DNA of 26,531 nucleotides from an uncultured Oscillospiraceae bacterium (GTDB taxonomy: Bacteria > Bacillota > Clostridia > Oscillospirales > Oscillospiraceae), in NCBI GenBank assembly GCA_934574095.1, contig CAKTMW010000025.1:1-26531 (forward strand), in the 5' to 3' direction. The number at the start of each line of letters is the position of its first letter. Within the stretch, counting starts at the first letter, position 1. Both the position numbers and the translations under genes were made by a program. The notes below the pieces were generated by a model. It was not told where the DNA came from. It worked only from the letters and a program-made list of their open reading frames with translations, and did not search any database. This document shows, one piece after another, positions 1 to 6,409 of this stretch.

Positions 1-22
1 GAGTAATTTCTTATTCAATTAG

Positions 23-73
23 TGCGGGGGTCGTTTACCGCTTCAACCGGGCTCCCAGCTGAGCTATACCCCC
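23..73 (-). ncRNA. tRNA-like RNA lacking a T arm, copy 1
   Basis: Read on the - strand this begins GGGGGTATAGCTCAGCTGGG, the classic 5' half of a bacterial tRNA. The acceptor-like stem GGGGGT (73-68) pairs with ACCCCC (31-26), and a D-arm-like GCTC/GAGC stem encloses a 6-base loop. A short CCG/CGG hairpin with loop GTTGAAG sits where the anticodon arm would be. The strand then returns straight to the acceptor stem with no variable loop and no TTCRA T arm, so the folded unit is only about 51 nt. Lack of a T arm argues against a working elongator tRNA. It could be a tRNA pseudogene, a tRNA-derived small RNA or an operon-tail relic. It differs from copy 2 by one base (position 32 versus 121). 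Confidence 0.5.
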
Positions 74-111
74 ATATAGTGGGTACGCTGAGTAATTTCT
101 TATTCAATTAG

Positions 112-162
112 TGCGGGGGTTGTTTACCGCTTCAACCGGGCTCCCAGCTGAGCTATACCCCC
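112..162 (-). ncRNA. tRNA-like RNA lacking a T arm, copy 2 (promoter-proximal)
   Basis: This is the same fold as the copy at 23-73: acceptor-like GGGGGT (162-157) with ACCCCC (120-115), a GCTC/GAGC D-like stem, a CCG/CGG hairpin and no T arm. It lies about 27 bases downstream of the start expected from the promoter at 196-224, so it would be the first element of a leftward transcript that runs out of the window. Near-identity to copy 1 points to either recent duplication or selection. The alternative is a decayed tRNA gene. Confidence 0.5.
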
Positions 163-195
163 ATATTTTGTTGCCTTGTCGCTGTCGACTTGCTT

Positions 196-224
196 AATAT
201 AGCAGACTATCCGGAAAATGTCAA
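196..224 (-). promoter_or_regulatory. Near-consensus SigA promoter for the tRNA-like repeats
   Basis: On the - strand, TTGACA (224-219) is followed by a 17-base spacer and TATATT (201-196). A-rich tracts upstream (about 225-258) resemble an UP element. This is one of the best vegetative promoters in the window and points at the tRNA-like copies. Predicted start is near 189. Confidence 0.75.
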
Positions 225-286
225 CTCTTTTTTTCAAAAAATCTCAATTTTTTTCGTGAGGGGAGGGAATGCACTTTTGCCGTGCC

Positions 287-315
287 TTGCAGACAGAAAG
301 AAACTATGCTATACT
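287..315 (+). promoter_or_regulatory. SigA-type promoter of mrnC-rqcH
   Basis: TTGCAG (287-292), a 17-base spacer and TATACT (310-315). The -10 is good (5/6) and the -35 is weak. It lies 47 bases upstream of the mrnC ATG and is divergent from the promoter of the tRNA-like repeats. Confidence 0.6.
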
Positions 316-362
316 AGGCACAATCCGGCTGGCAGAATACCGGCCGAAAATCAGGAGTGACT

Positions 363-764
363 ATGACAGACTATTTTACCATACAGCTGCCCGCTGACGA
401 GATACGGGCCATCAGCAGCATCGGCCTTGCCCATCTGGGGGACGGCGTATATGAGCTTCTGGTGCGCACGTGGCTGTGCGCCCACGGAAAGGCCACCGGC
501 AAGGGTCTGCACCGTGCCACCATTGAACTGGTGTGCGCCACAAAGCAGGCGGCGCTCAGCGAAAAGATATTACCGCTGCTGACGGAGGAGGAGCATACCG
601 TGTTCAAGCGGGGACGGAACGCCAACGTTCACTCGATTCCGCAGCATGCCAGCCGCGCCCAGTACCAGCAGGCCACGGCGCTGGAAGCTCTGTTCGGTTG
701 GCTGTATCTCAACGGACAGCGCCAACGGATCAATGAACTGTTCAATATCATGATGGAGGAATGA
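363..764 (+). CDS. mrnC: Mini-ribonuclease III (mini-III)
   Basis: 133-residue RNase III-like endonuclease without the double-stranded-RNA-binding domain. In Bacillus, mini-III matures 23S rRNA termini. The catalytic aspartate lies in HLGDGVYELLVR (D27) and the catalytic glutamate in ATALEALFGWLYL (E108); the family RGRNA motif is at residues 83-87. The length is normal for the family. An in-frame GTG lies 6 bases upstream (357), but AGGAG at 353-357 overlaps that codon and sits 5 bases before the ATG at 363, so ATG is chosen. rqcH follows after 3 bases, so the two genes form an operon. In many Firmicutes mrnC lies next to cysS; upstream here are only the tRNA-like repeats. Confidence 0.93.
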   Translation: MTDYFTIQLPADEIRAISSIGLAHLGDGVYELLVRTWLCAHGKATGKGLHRATIELVCATKQAALSEKILPLLTEEEHTVFKRGRNANVHSIPQHASRAQYQQATALEALFGWLYLNGQRQRINELFNIMMEE

Positions 765-767
765 GCC

Positions 768-2495
768 ATGCCCTTAGATGCCGTCTGCCTGCGGGCAGTG
801 GTGGATGAGCTTGCGCCGCAGCTGACCGGCGCGAGGATCGAGAAGATTCAGCAGCCCGCGCGGGATCAGGTGGTGCTGCTTCTGCGGGGCGGCCGTCGGC
901 TGCTGCTGTGCGCCAACCCCAACCAGCCCCGCGTCCATATGACGGAGAAGCTGCGGGACAACCCGTCCCAGCCGCCCATGTTCTGTATGCTGCTGCGCAA
1001 GCGCATCGGCAATGGGCGCATTGTGTCCATCGAGCAGGCGCCTTTGGAGCGTGTGGTGACGCTGCATATCGAAGCCACCGACGAATTGGGCGAGCAGAGC
1101 CGCTTTTCCCTGATTCTGGAGGCGCTGGGCCGTCACGCCAACCTGATATTGTGCGACAAAGAGGGGCGTATTCTGGACTGCCTGCGGCGTGTGGATCTGG
1201 AGATGTCGCAGGAGCGGCAGGTACTGCCGGGGCTGTTCTACCATCTGCCGCCCCGACAGAATAAGCGGGACCCGCTGACGGTGACGCGGGGGGAATTTAC
1301 GGCGCTGCTGCCCCGTGAGGAGACGACCCTGGACGGCTGGCTGCTGGATACCTTTACCGCCATGCCGCCGCTGGTGGCCCGCGAGATCGTCAGCTGCGCC
1401 TACGGTGAGAGCGACCACTGCACTGCCGACAGCCGTCTGTGGGACAGCTTTGTCGCGTGGCAGGCGCAGGTCAACGACGGTGCGTTCACGCCTACGGTGC
1501 TGTACCGCAATGGGAAGCCCTTCGATTTTACCTACGGCCCCATCCGCCAATACGGAGACTACTGCGCCAATGCGACCGCCGACAGCTTCAGCGCCCTGCT
1601 GGACAGCTTCTATGAGGAGCGGGAGCAAGCGGAGCGGGTGAAGCAGAAGGGGCAGGACCTCATCAAAACCGCCACCAATGCCCGCGACCGTGTGCGCCGG
1701 AAGATCGCCGCACAGGAGAAGGAATACGCCGCCTGTCTTGACCGTGACCATCTCCGCATCTGCGGCGAACTGATTACCGCCAACCTGTACCGCATGGAGC
1801 GGGGACAGCGGAAGCTGACGGCGGAGAACTACTACGAGGAAGGCTGTCCCGCCATGGATATCCCGCTGGACGTGCGTCTGTCACCCCAGGAAAATGCCGC
1901 CCGGTACTTCAAGCAGTACGCCAAGGCCAAGACTGCCGAGAAAATGCTGACCGAGCAGCTGACCAAGGGCAGGGAAGAGCTGCGGTATCTGGAGAGCGTG
2001 GTGCAGGAATTGCAGCAGGCAGAGAGCGAGCAGGACTTCAACGATATCCGCACGGAGCTGACCGACGGCGGCTACATCCGCCAGCGGGGCAAGAAGCAGC
2101 CCGGCTTCCAGCGGGCCTCCAAGCCCCGTGAGTTCCGCTCCTCCGCGGGCTTGCGGATTCTGGTGGGCCGCAACAACCGCCAGAACGACAAGCTGACCAC
2201 CAAGGAAGGCCAGAAGTGGGATATCTGGCTTCATACCCAGAAGATACACGGCTCCCATGTGCTGCTGTGTACCGACGGCGGGGAGCCGGATGAACAGAGC
2301 CTTCACGAGGCCGCCGTACTGGCCGCCTACTACTCTCAGGCGCGGAGCAGCACGAAGGTGCCTGTGGACTATACGCCGGTGAAGTTCGTGAAGAAACCCG
2401 CCGCCAGCCGTCCCGGCATGGTGGTGTATACCACCTATCAGACCATGTACGTGGACTCAGACGGGGAGCTGGTGAAGCGACTGGGCAAAAAATAA
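768..2495 (+). CDS. rqcH: Rqc2 homolog RqcH (NFACT / fibronectin-binding A family)
   Basis: 575-residue NFACT protein of bacterial ribosome-associated quality control. It binds obstructed 50S subunits and recruits tRNA-Ala to add C-terminal alanine tails. The NFACT-N domain (about 1-220) has the PPMFCMLLRK signature. A charged helical, coiled-coil-like middle spans about 280-440. The C-terminal NFACT-R/DUF814 domain has LVGRNNRQND and DIWLHTQKIHGSHV. Length matches B. subtilis RqcH (about 570). The Asp-Arg pair required for Ala tailing in Bacillus (GLDRI context) is Glu-Arg here (E94-R95, APLERV). It starts 3 bases after mrnC, a pairing that fits RNA and ribosome maintenance. Confidence 0.95.
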   Translation: MPLDAVCLRAVVDELAPQLTGARIEKIQQPARDQVVLLLRGGRRLLLCANPNQPRVHMTEKLRDNPSQPPMFCMLLRKRIGNGRIVSIEQAPLERVVTLHIEATDELGEQSRFSLILEALGRHANLILCDKEGRILDCLRRVDLEMSQERQVLPGLFYHLPPRQNKRDPLTVTRGEFTALLPREETTLDGWLLDTFTAMPPLVAREIVSCAYGESDHCTADSRLWDSFVAWQAQVNDGAFTPTVLYRNGKPFDFTYGPIRQYGDYCANATADSFSALLDSFYEEREQAERVKQKGQDLIKTATNARDRVRRKIAAQEKEYAACLDRDHLRICGELITANLYRMERGQRKLTAENYYEEGCPAMDIPLDVRLSPQENAARYFKQYAKAKTAEKMLTEQLTKGREELRYLESVVQELQQAESEQDFNDIRTELTDGGYIRQRGKKQPGFQRASKPREFRSSAGLRILVGRNNRQNDKLTTKEGQKWDIWLHTQKIHGSHVLLCTDGGEPDEQSLHEAAVLAAYYSQARSSTKVPVDYTPVKFVKKPAASRPGMVVYTTYQTMYVDSDGELVKRLGKK

Positions 2496-2523
2496 GCAAA
2501 AAGCCGCCGCAACTTCAAGTTGC

Positions 2524-2552
2524 TGGACATATCCGCAGCTTTCCGCTATACT
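2524..2552 (+). promoter_or_regulatory. SigA-type promoter of the DUF2812-type gene
   Basis: TGGACA (2524-2529), a 17-base spacer, TATACT (2547-2552); each hexamer is 5/6. The start would be near 2559, just before the AGGAAAGGGG ribosome site (2561-2570) and ATG 2577. This excludes the longer in-frame start at 2520. Confidence 0.65.
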
Positions 2553-2576
2553 GACAGCGAGGAAAGGGGTGACGCA

Positions 2577-3358
2577 ATGCGAAAGGTGATCCCGTTTGAA
2601 CCGCAGCAGATGGCATATTTTCTCCGCTGGCTGCGGGATATGTCCCGGAAGGGCTGGGAACTGAAGGATGTCAGGGGATTTGATGCGATATTTGCTCCTG
2701 CGTCATCCGAAAAACAGGAATACGCACTGTTTCCGCCGGAGGCCACAGCACAGGAACTGGACGAGCTGTTCCGCCGCATTGAGGAGGGCAGCATCACCGT
2801 TCCGTCGAAGCCGGAGCGCCCCATGCCAAACCGCCTGACGTTGCCGGAGGATCCCCGCCTTACGGCGTTGATGGGGAAGATCGGCGCCTATTCGTACATC
2901 CAGCTTGTCTGTCAGCTGCGCCGGGAAAACGGCTGGGAAGCCATAAGCGACTGGGCGGCTTTACCGTTATGCGCAGCACCCGGCCCGATGCTGTGCCGCC
3001 TCCGCTCATTTCGGAGTACGCCGAAAAAGCAGAGCAGAATCGGAAGGGCCTGTGTTCCAACACTGCCTCAAATCTTGGATTCCTGCTGTCTGTACCGGTG
3101 CTGGCGCTGCTGAAAAACACCGACTTGCCGTTTTGGCAAAAGCTTCTGGCGGGCGGCGCGGCGGTGGCAGCAGCCTGTTTTATCATGGAACTTGTGCTTC
3201 GTCATATTTTTTCGTCAGATAAATGGGAGGATATGTCCTATGAGGATTGTCTGCACGAGGTAGGCAGAGGAACCGTATTCCTTTATGTCGTTGCCATCGG
3301 CGCGTCCTTCGCCACCATATTGTACTCATTCTTGTCGCTGCTGCTGCGGCAGATGTGA
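2577..3358 (+). pseudogene. DUF2812-type membrane protein, frameshifted
   Basis: The first half (ATG 2577, MRKVIPFEPQQMAYFLRWL) stays in frame to about 2954 and ends in NGWEAISD. The gene then continues in the next frame with GGFTVMRSTRPDAVPPP and three hydrophobic segments, ending at TGA 3356-3358. Adding one G to the GGG run at 2953-2955 joins the frames as D-W-G-G-F-T-V-M. Unrepaired, frame 1 reads non-homologous sequence to 3113. The layout, a soluble N-terminal half ending in a W/GG-F-V-R motif followed by membrane helices, resembles DUF2812 proteins, which are often found with PadR-type regulators; none is seen here. It could be a true pseudogene, slippage-based expression or a sequencing error. 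A good promoter and ribosome site remain. Confidence 0.7.
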
Positions 3359-3386
3359 AAAAGCCGCCCAATGGGCGGCTTTTTTG
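3358..3386. terminator. Bidirectional intrinsic terminator
   Basis: A-tract 3358-3362, stem GCCGCCC (3363-3369) / GGGCGGC (3373-3379) with loop AAT, then TTTTTT. The A tract on the left and T tract on the right let it serve both converging genes, the DUF2812-type gene (+) and the DUF378 gene (-). Confidence 0.9.
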
Positions 3387-3399
3387 ACAGGGGGAACCG

Positions 3400-3609
3400 T
3401 TATTCGCTCTCGCTTCCGTCGTCCCGGAAGATCATGGTGATGCCCCACAGGCCCGCCACGCCTACCAGCGCGTAGATGATGCGGCTGATGGTGCCCATCT
3501 GGCCGCCGAATAAAAATGCCACGCAGTCGAAGCCGAAAAAGCCCACGCTGCCCCAATTCAGCGCGCCGATGACGATTAGCACCAGCGCGATCTTATCAAT
3601 GATTTTCAA
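3400..3609 (-). CDS. DUF378 family small membrane protein (YuzA-like)
   Basis: 69 residues with two hydrophobic segments (about 7-33 and 41-61) around GALNWGSVGFFGFD, the hallmark of DUF378. The family is widespread in Firmicutes and its function is unknown. The TTG at 3609 is the start because AGGGAGG (plus-strand 3617-3623) lies 7 bases upstream. It converges on the DUF2812-type gene across the terminator at 3358-3386. A forespore SigF-like promoter lies upstream at 3642-3671. The TTG start suggests modest translation. Confidence 0.88.
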   Translation of the reverse strand: MKIIDKIALVLIVIGALNWGSVGFFGFDCVAFLFGGQMGTISRIIYALVGVAGLWGITMIFRDDGSESE

Positions 3610-3641
3610 AATATGACCTCCCTGAAATAGCTTGGCGCGGA

Positions 3642-3671
3642 TAGCTTTTCCGCAATGCTTCCGTTCTATGC
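3642..3671 (-). promoter_or_regulatory. SigF-like (forespore) promoter upstream of the DUF378 gene
   Basis: On the - strand, GCATA (3671-3667) is followed by a 15-base spacer and GGAAAAGCTA (3651-3642). This compares with the B. subtilis SigF pattern GYATA, about 15-16 bases, GGnrAnAnTw, with one clear mismatch. Predicted start is near 3635, ahead of the AGGGAGG site. No equally good SigA site was seen for this gene. Confidence 0.45.
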
Positions 3672-3712
3672 AAAAATTTTTGTCAGTTTGGCTTAAAAAT
3701 TTTTGGAAACCG

Positions 3713-3742
3713 TTGCATTATCCGGTAAATATATGGTATGAT
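3713..3742 (+). promoter_or_regulatory. SigA-type promoter of the DUF1015 gene
   Basis: TTGCAT (3713-3718), an 18-base spacer, TATGAT (3737-3742). It lies about 50 bases before ATG 3796. It overlaps the upstream in-frame TTG at 3742, ruling that out as a start. Confidence 0.65.
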
Positions 3743-3795
3743 TGGATTACATTACGGAACGAACCGCACCTTTATCACAAACGAGGAGGAACGAC

Positions 3796-5079
3796 ATGAA
3801 TAAGAAGTTTGAAAAGCTGGGCTTTTATCCCGCCGACATTCTGCTGCCCAAGAAGCAGGACATGACCAAGTGGGCTGTGGTGGCCTGCGACCAGTTCACG
3901 TCCGAGCCGGAGTACTGGGAAGCTGTTGAGCAGCAGGTGGGCGACGCGCCCTCCACCCTGCGCCTGATCCTGCCGGAGGCCAACCTGAAGGCTCCCAACG
4001 TGGACGAGTTCATCCAGAACATCAACGACTCCATGTCCAAGTACATCGCTGACGGCGTGTTCGAGACCCTGACCGATTCCCTAATCTACATTGAGCGCGA
4101 GCAGTCCGACGGCAAGATTCGTCACGGCCTGATCGGTATGGTGGATCTGGACGCCTATGACTTCACTCCCGGCTCCGGCGCTCTCATCCGCGCTACCGAG
4201 GGCACCGTGCTGGATCGTATTCCTCCCCGTGCCCGTGTGCGCCGCAACGCTCCCATCGAGCTGCCCCACGTCATGCTGCTGATCGACGACCCCGATAAGA
4301 CCGTCATCGAGCCGCTGACCGCCGCTGCCGATACCATGGAGAAGCTGTACGACTTCGACCTGATGCAGAACGGCGGCCACATCAAGGGCTATAAGCTGTC
4401 TCAGGCTCAGATCGACGCCGTGGCCGCCTCTCTGGAGGGCCTGACCACTGATGAGGCCATGCAGAAGAAGTACAACGTCTCCGGCGTGGCGCCCCTGCTG
4501 TTCGCCGTGGGCGACGGCAACCACTCTCTGGCCACCGCCAAGGCCTGCTACGAGGAGCAGAAGAAGGGTAAAACCCCCGAGGAGTATCTGGCCCTGCCCG
4601 CCCGCTACGCGTTGGTGGAAGTGGTCAACAACCACGACGACGCGCTGCAGTTCGAGCCCATCCACCGCGTGCTGTTCGGCGTGGATCACGAGAAGTTCAT
4701 GAACGCCTTCCGCGCCGCCTATCCCAATGCCTACGAGGGCAAGGGCGACGGCCATACCATCGAGTTCGTGTGGAATGGCGAGAGCCACTTCATCACCGTC
4801 CCCGATCCCAAGGTACAGCTGGCCGTCGGCACCCTGCAGGCTGTCATCGACCCGTACCTGAAGGAGAACGGCGGCGAGGTGGACTATATCCACGGCGATG
4901 ACGTGACCCGCGAGCTGGGCAGCAAGCCCGGCAACATGGGCTTCCTGCTGCCCGCCATGGGTAAGGAGCAGCTGTTCAAGACCGTCATGGCCGACGGTGT
5001 GCTGCCCCGCAAGACCTTCTCCATGGGCCACGCCCAGGATAAGCGCTACTACATCGAGGCCCGCAAGATCGTCAAGTAA
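3796..5079 (+). CDS. DUF1015 family protein, predicted highly expressed
   Basis: 427-residue DUF1015 protein, a family related by the DGxH-type motif to ParB/SerK-like proteins; its biochemical role here is unknown. Visible family marks are LIGMVDLDAY and RATEGTVLDRIPPRARVRR (about 130), GDGNHSLATAKACYE (about 248), which corresponds to the DGHH motif of relatives, and ALVEVVNNHDDALQFEPIHR (about 280). The start is ATG 3796 with AGGAGG 6 bases upstream. Codon choice is strikingly uniform (mostly C- or G-ending, AAG for lysine), like the S1 and L19 genes and unlike its neighbours, which suggests an abundant protein. It has its own promoter and terminator, so it is monocistronic. It may be a small-molecule kinase or a sensor; I cannot tell. 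Confidence 0.82.
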   Translation: MNKKFEKLGFYPADILLPKKQDMTKWAVVACDQFTSEPEYWEAVEQQVGDAPSTLRLILPEANLKAPNVDEFIQNINDSMSKYIADGVFETLTDSLIYIEREQSDGKIRHGLIGMVDLDAYDFTPGSGALIRATEGTVLDRIPPRARVRRNAPIELPHVMLLIDDPDKTVIEPLTAAADTMEKLYDFDLMQNGGHIKGYKLSQAQIDAVAASLEGLTTDEAMQKKYNVSGVAPLLFAVGDGNHSLATAKACYEEQKKGKTPEEYLALPARYALVEVVNNHDDALQFEPIHRVLFGVDHEKFMNAFRAAYPNAYEGKGDGHTIEFVWNGESHFITVPDPKVQLAVGTLQAVIDPYLKENGGEVDYIHGDDVTRELGSKPGNMGFLLPAMGKEQLFKTVMADGVLPRKTFSMGHAQDKRYYIEARKIVK

Positions 5080-5087
5080 AAAGACAG

Positions 5088-5116
5088 TAGAAATCCTTTA
5101 CGCGGTATAGTATAAT
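5088..5116 (+). promoter_or_regulatory. SigA-type promoter of ispE
   Basis: TAGAAA (5088-5093, 4/6), a 17-base spacer and a perfect TATAAT (5111-5116). Predicted start is near 5123, inside the terminator hairpin of the preceding gene, so ispE transcripts lack part of its 5' arm. Confidence 0.55.
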
Positions 5117-5118
5117 AT

Positions 5119-5153
5119 GAGCCGCCGGAGCTTCTCCGGCGGCTCATTCTTTT
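5119..5153 (+). terminator. Terminator of the DUF1015 gene
   Basis: 12-bp perfect stem GAGCCGCCGGAG (5119-5130) / CTCCGGCGGCTC (5134-5145), loop CTT, followed by the T-rich ATTCTTTT. It overlaps the predicted ispE transcription start. Confidence 0.8.
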
Positions 5154-5169
5154 CGTGAGGTATATAGCA

Positions 5170-6351
5170 ATGCTGCGATTCTGGTTCCCTGCTTACGCGG
5201 TCTGTATATTGTATCTGCTGGCGGCAGTTGTCTGGCCGCTGATGCCCCTGCGGCTGCGCCGGACTCCGGAGGCAGAACGGCAGGCGGATGCGGACAGGCT
5301 CTATCGCCGGATGCTGGTACAGTTTGCCGTACTGTTCGCGGCGGTGGATTTTATGCTGATGCGGACACTGTGCCTGATGCCGGAGAATGACCAGCAGCTG
5401 GCGGCGGTGGCCGTTACAGTGCTGCAGGTGGCCGCTGCGTGGCTGATCCCCCCCTCGGTGCGCCGGAGCTTGCAGGCGGCGCCTTCAGACGGCAATGGCC
5501 GCGCCGTCACAGAGACTGCCTGTGCCAAGGTGAACCTGACCCTGACGGTGGGAGAGAAGCGCCCTGACGGCTACCATCAGGTGGAGACCGTTATGACCGG
5601 CGTCAGTCTCAGCGATACGGTAACGGTGGCGCGCCATCCCGGTATTCAGGACCAGTTGATCTGCGACGCGGCGGTAACGGAGCGGACGGAGGACAACCTG
5701 TGCATGAAAGCGCTGCGGCTGTTTTTCCAGGAGTTGGGCGTGAAGGAGGATTTCGTCACCATTACGCTCCAAAAGCGTATCCCGATGCAGGCGGGACTGG
5801 GCGGCGGCAGCAGTGATGCGGCGGCAGTGCTGCGTGGCCTGCGGACGCTGTATGCGCCCTATATGTCTGATGAACCGCTGGAGGAAATGGCTGCGCAGCT
5901 GGGCAGCGACGTGCCGTTCTTTATCCGTGGCGGCACGGTGCTGTCTACCGGCCGGGGCGAACAGCTGAAAGCGCTGCCCAAGATGCCCCGTTGCTGGCTG
6001 GTGATCGTCAAGCCGGAGGAGAGCCATTCCACCGCCGCCATGTACGCCGCCATTGACAATGCGGAGAGCCGTTCCGGCAGCAACAGCCGAATGGTGCTGG
6101 AGGGCTTGGACAGCGGCGATCTGGCGAAAATCGCGGCGGGACTGGGCAACGATTTCCAGCAGGTGCTGCCGGAGGGCAGCGCGATACCTGCTATCGTGGA
6201 AACTCTGCGGCAGCAGGGTGCGCTGAACGCCCAGATGACCGGCAGCGGCAGCGCAGTATTCGGACTGTTTCGCCGCAGGGAGGACGCGGAGCTGGCTGCC
6301 AGTGTGCTGAGAGAGGACTATCCGCTGACATTTTGCGTTCAACAAGTATAA
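5170..6351 (+). CDS. ispE: 4-diphosphocytidyl-2-C-methyl-D-erythritol kinase with N-terminal membrane module
   Basis: 393 residues. Residues about 113-393 are a full-length IspE, which phosphorylates CDP-methylerythritol with ATP in the MEP isoprenoid pathway. Seen are ACAKVNLTL with the substrate lysine K120, the GHMP ATP loop PMQAGLGGGSSDAAA (205-219), LGSDVPFF with the catalytic D247, and the C-terminal TGSGSAVFGLF. The first 112 residues are not IspE: three hydrophobic stretches (about 4-25, 48-71, 77-95) predict a membrane anchor. No usable start lies at the domain border: the codon before TETACAKVN is GTC, and a TTG at 5470 has no spaced ribosome site. ATG 5170 has GTGAGG 9 bases upstream. 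The result is a membrane-tethered IspE or a recent fusion with a small membrane protein gene. Confidence 0.9.
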   Translation: MLRFWFPAYAVCILYLLAAVVWPLMPLRLRRTPEAERQADADRLYRRMLVQFAVLFAAVDFMLMRTLCLMPENDQQLAAVAVTVLQVAAAWLIPPSVRRSLQAAPSDGNGRAVTETACAKVNLTLTVGEKRPDGYHQVETVMTGVSLSDTVTVARHPGIQDQLICDAAVTERTEDNLCMKALRLFFQELGVKEDFVTITLQKRIPMQAGLGGGSSDAAAVLRGLRTLYAPYMSDEPLEEMAAQLGSDVPFFIRGGTVLSTGRGEQLKALPKMPRCWLVIVKPEESHSTAAMYAAIDNAESRSGSNSRMVLEGLDSGDLAKIAAGLGNDFQQVLPEGSAIPAIVETLRQQGALNAQMTGSGSAVFGLFRRREDAELAASVLREDYPLTFCVQQV

Positions 6352-6375
6352 TAATTGAGAAAACCGTCCATATTG
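6346..6375 (+). promoter_or_regulatory. Forespore-type (SigF/SigG) promoter of spoIIR
   Basis: GTATA (6346-6350), an 18-base spacer, CATATTG (6369-6375). The -35 fits the GYATA/GHATR pattern of the forespore sigma factors, and the -10 is 6/7 to the SigG CATAHTA pattern. In Bacillus spoIIR is transcribed by SigF. Predicted start is about 6382, in the loop of the terminator hairpin at 6360-6406. Confidence 0.45.
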
Positions 6376-6406
6376 TAGAAAAATTCCTGCAATAAGGACG
6401 GTTTTT
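6360..6406 (+). terminator. ispE terminator overlapping the spoIIR leader
   Basis: Long hairpin: outer stem AAAACCGTCC (6360-6369) / GGACGGTTTT (6396-6405), inner TATTG (6371-6375) / CAATA, then T's up to 6406. The 3' arm carries the likely ribosome site of spoIIR (AAGGACGG, 6394-6401), 8 bases before ATG 6410. Read-through mRNA from ispE would therefore terminate or hide that site. Confidence 0.8.
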
Positions 6407-6409
6407 CAT

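Larger units (their letters stand above)
1..165. repeat. Tandem direct repeat, 76-bp units, period 89 bp
   Basis: Units at 1-76 and 90-165 match over 76 bases with one mismatch (C at 32, T at 121). They are separated by a 13-bp unique spacer (77-89). Each unit contains the whole tRNA-like element plus an AT-rich tail (1-22 and 90-111) that could form a weak hairpin on the - strand. The window starts at the first matching base, so the array may extend to the left with more copies. Confidence 0.9.

Noticed and set aside
1..165. CRISPR array
   Set aside because: Only two long (76-bp) repeats with a 13-bp spacer; the repeat contains a tRNA-like fold, and no cas genes are present.
2509..2523. Terminator after rqcH (GCAAC-TTCAA-GTTGC)
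   Set aside because: Only a 5-bp stem and no T run.
5470..5472. Internal TTG start giving a soluble IspE
   Set aside because: The GGAG before it is only one base away, and no other start codon lies at the domain border.
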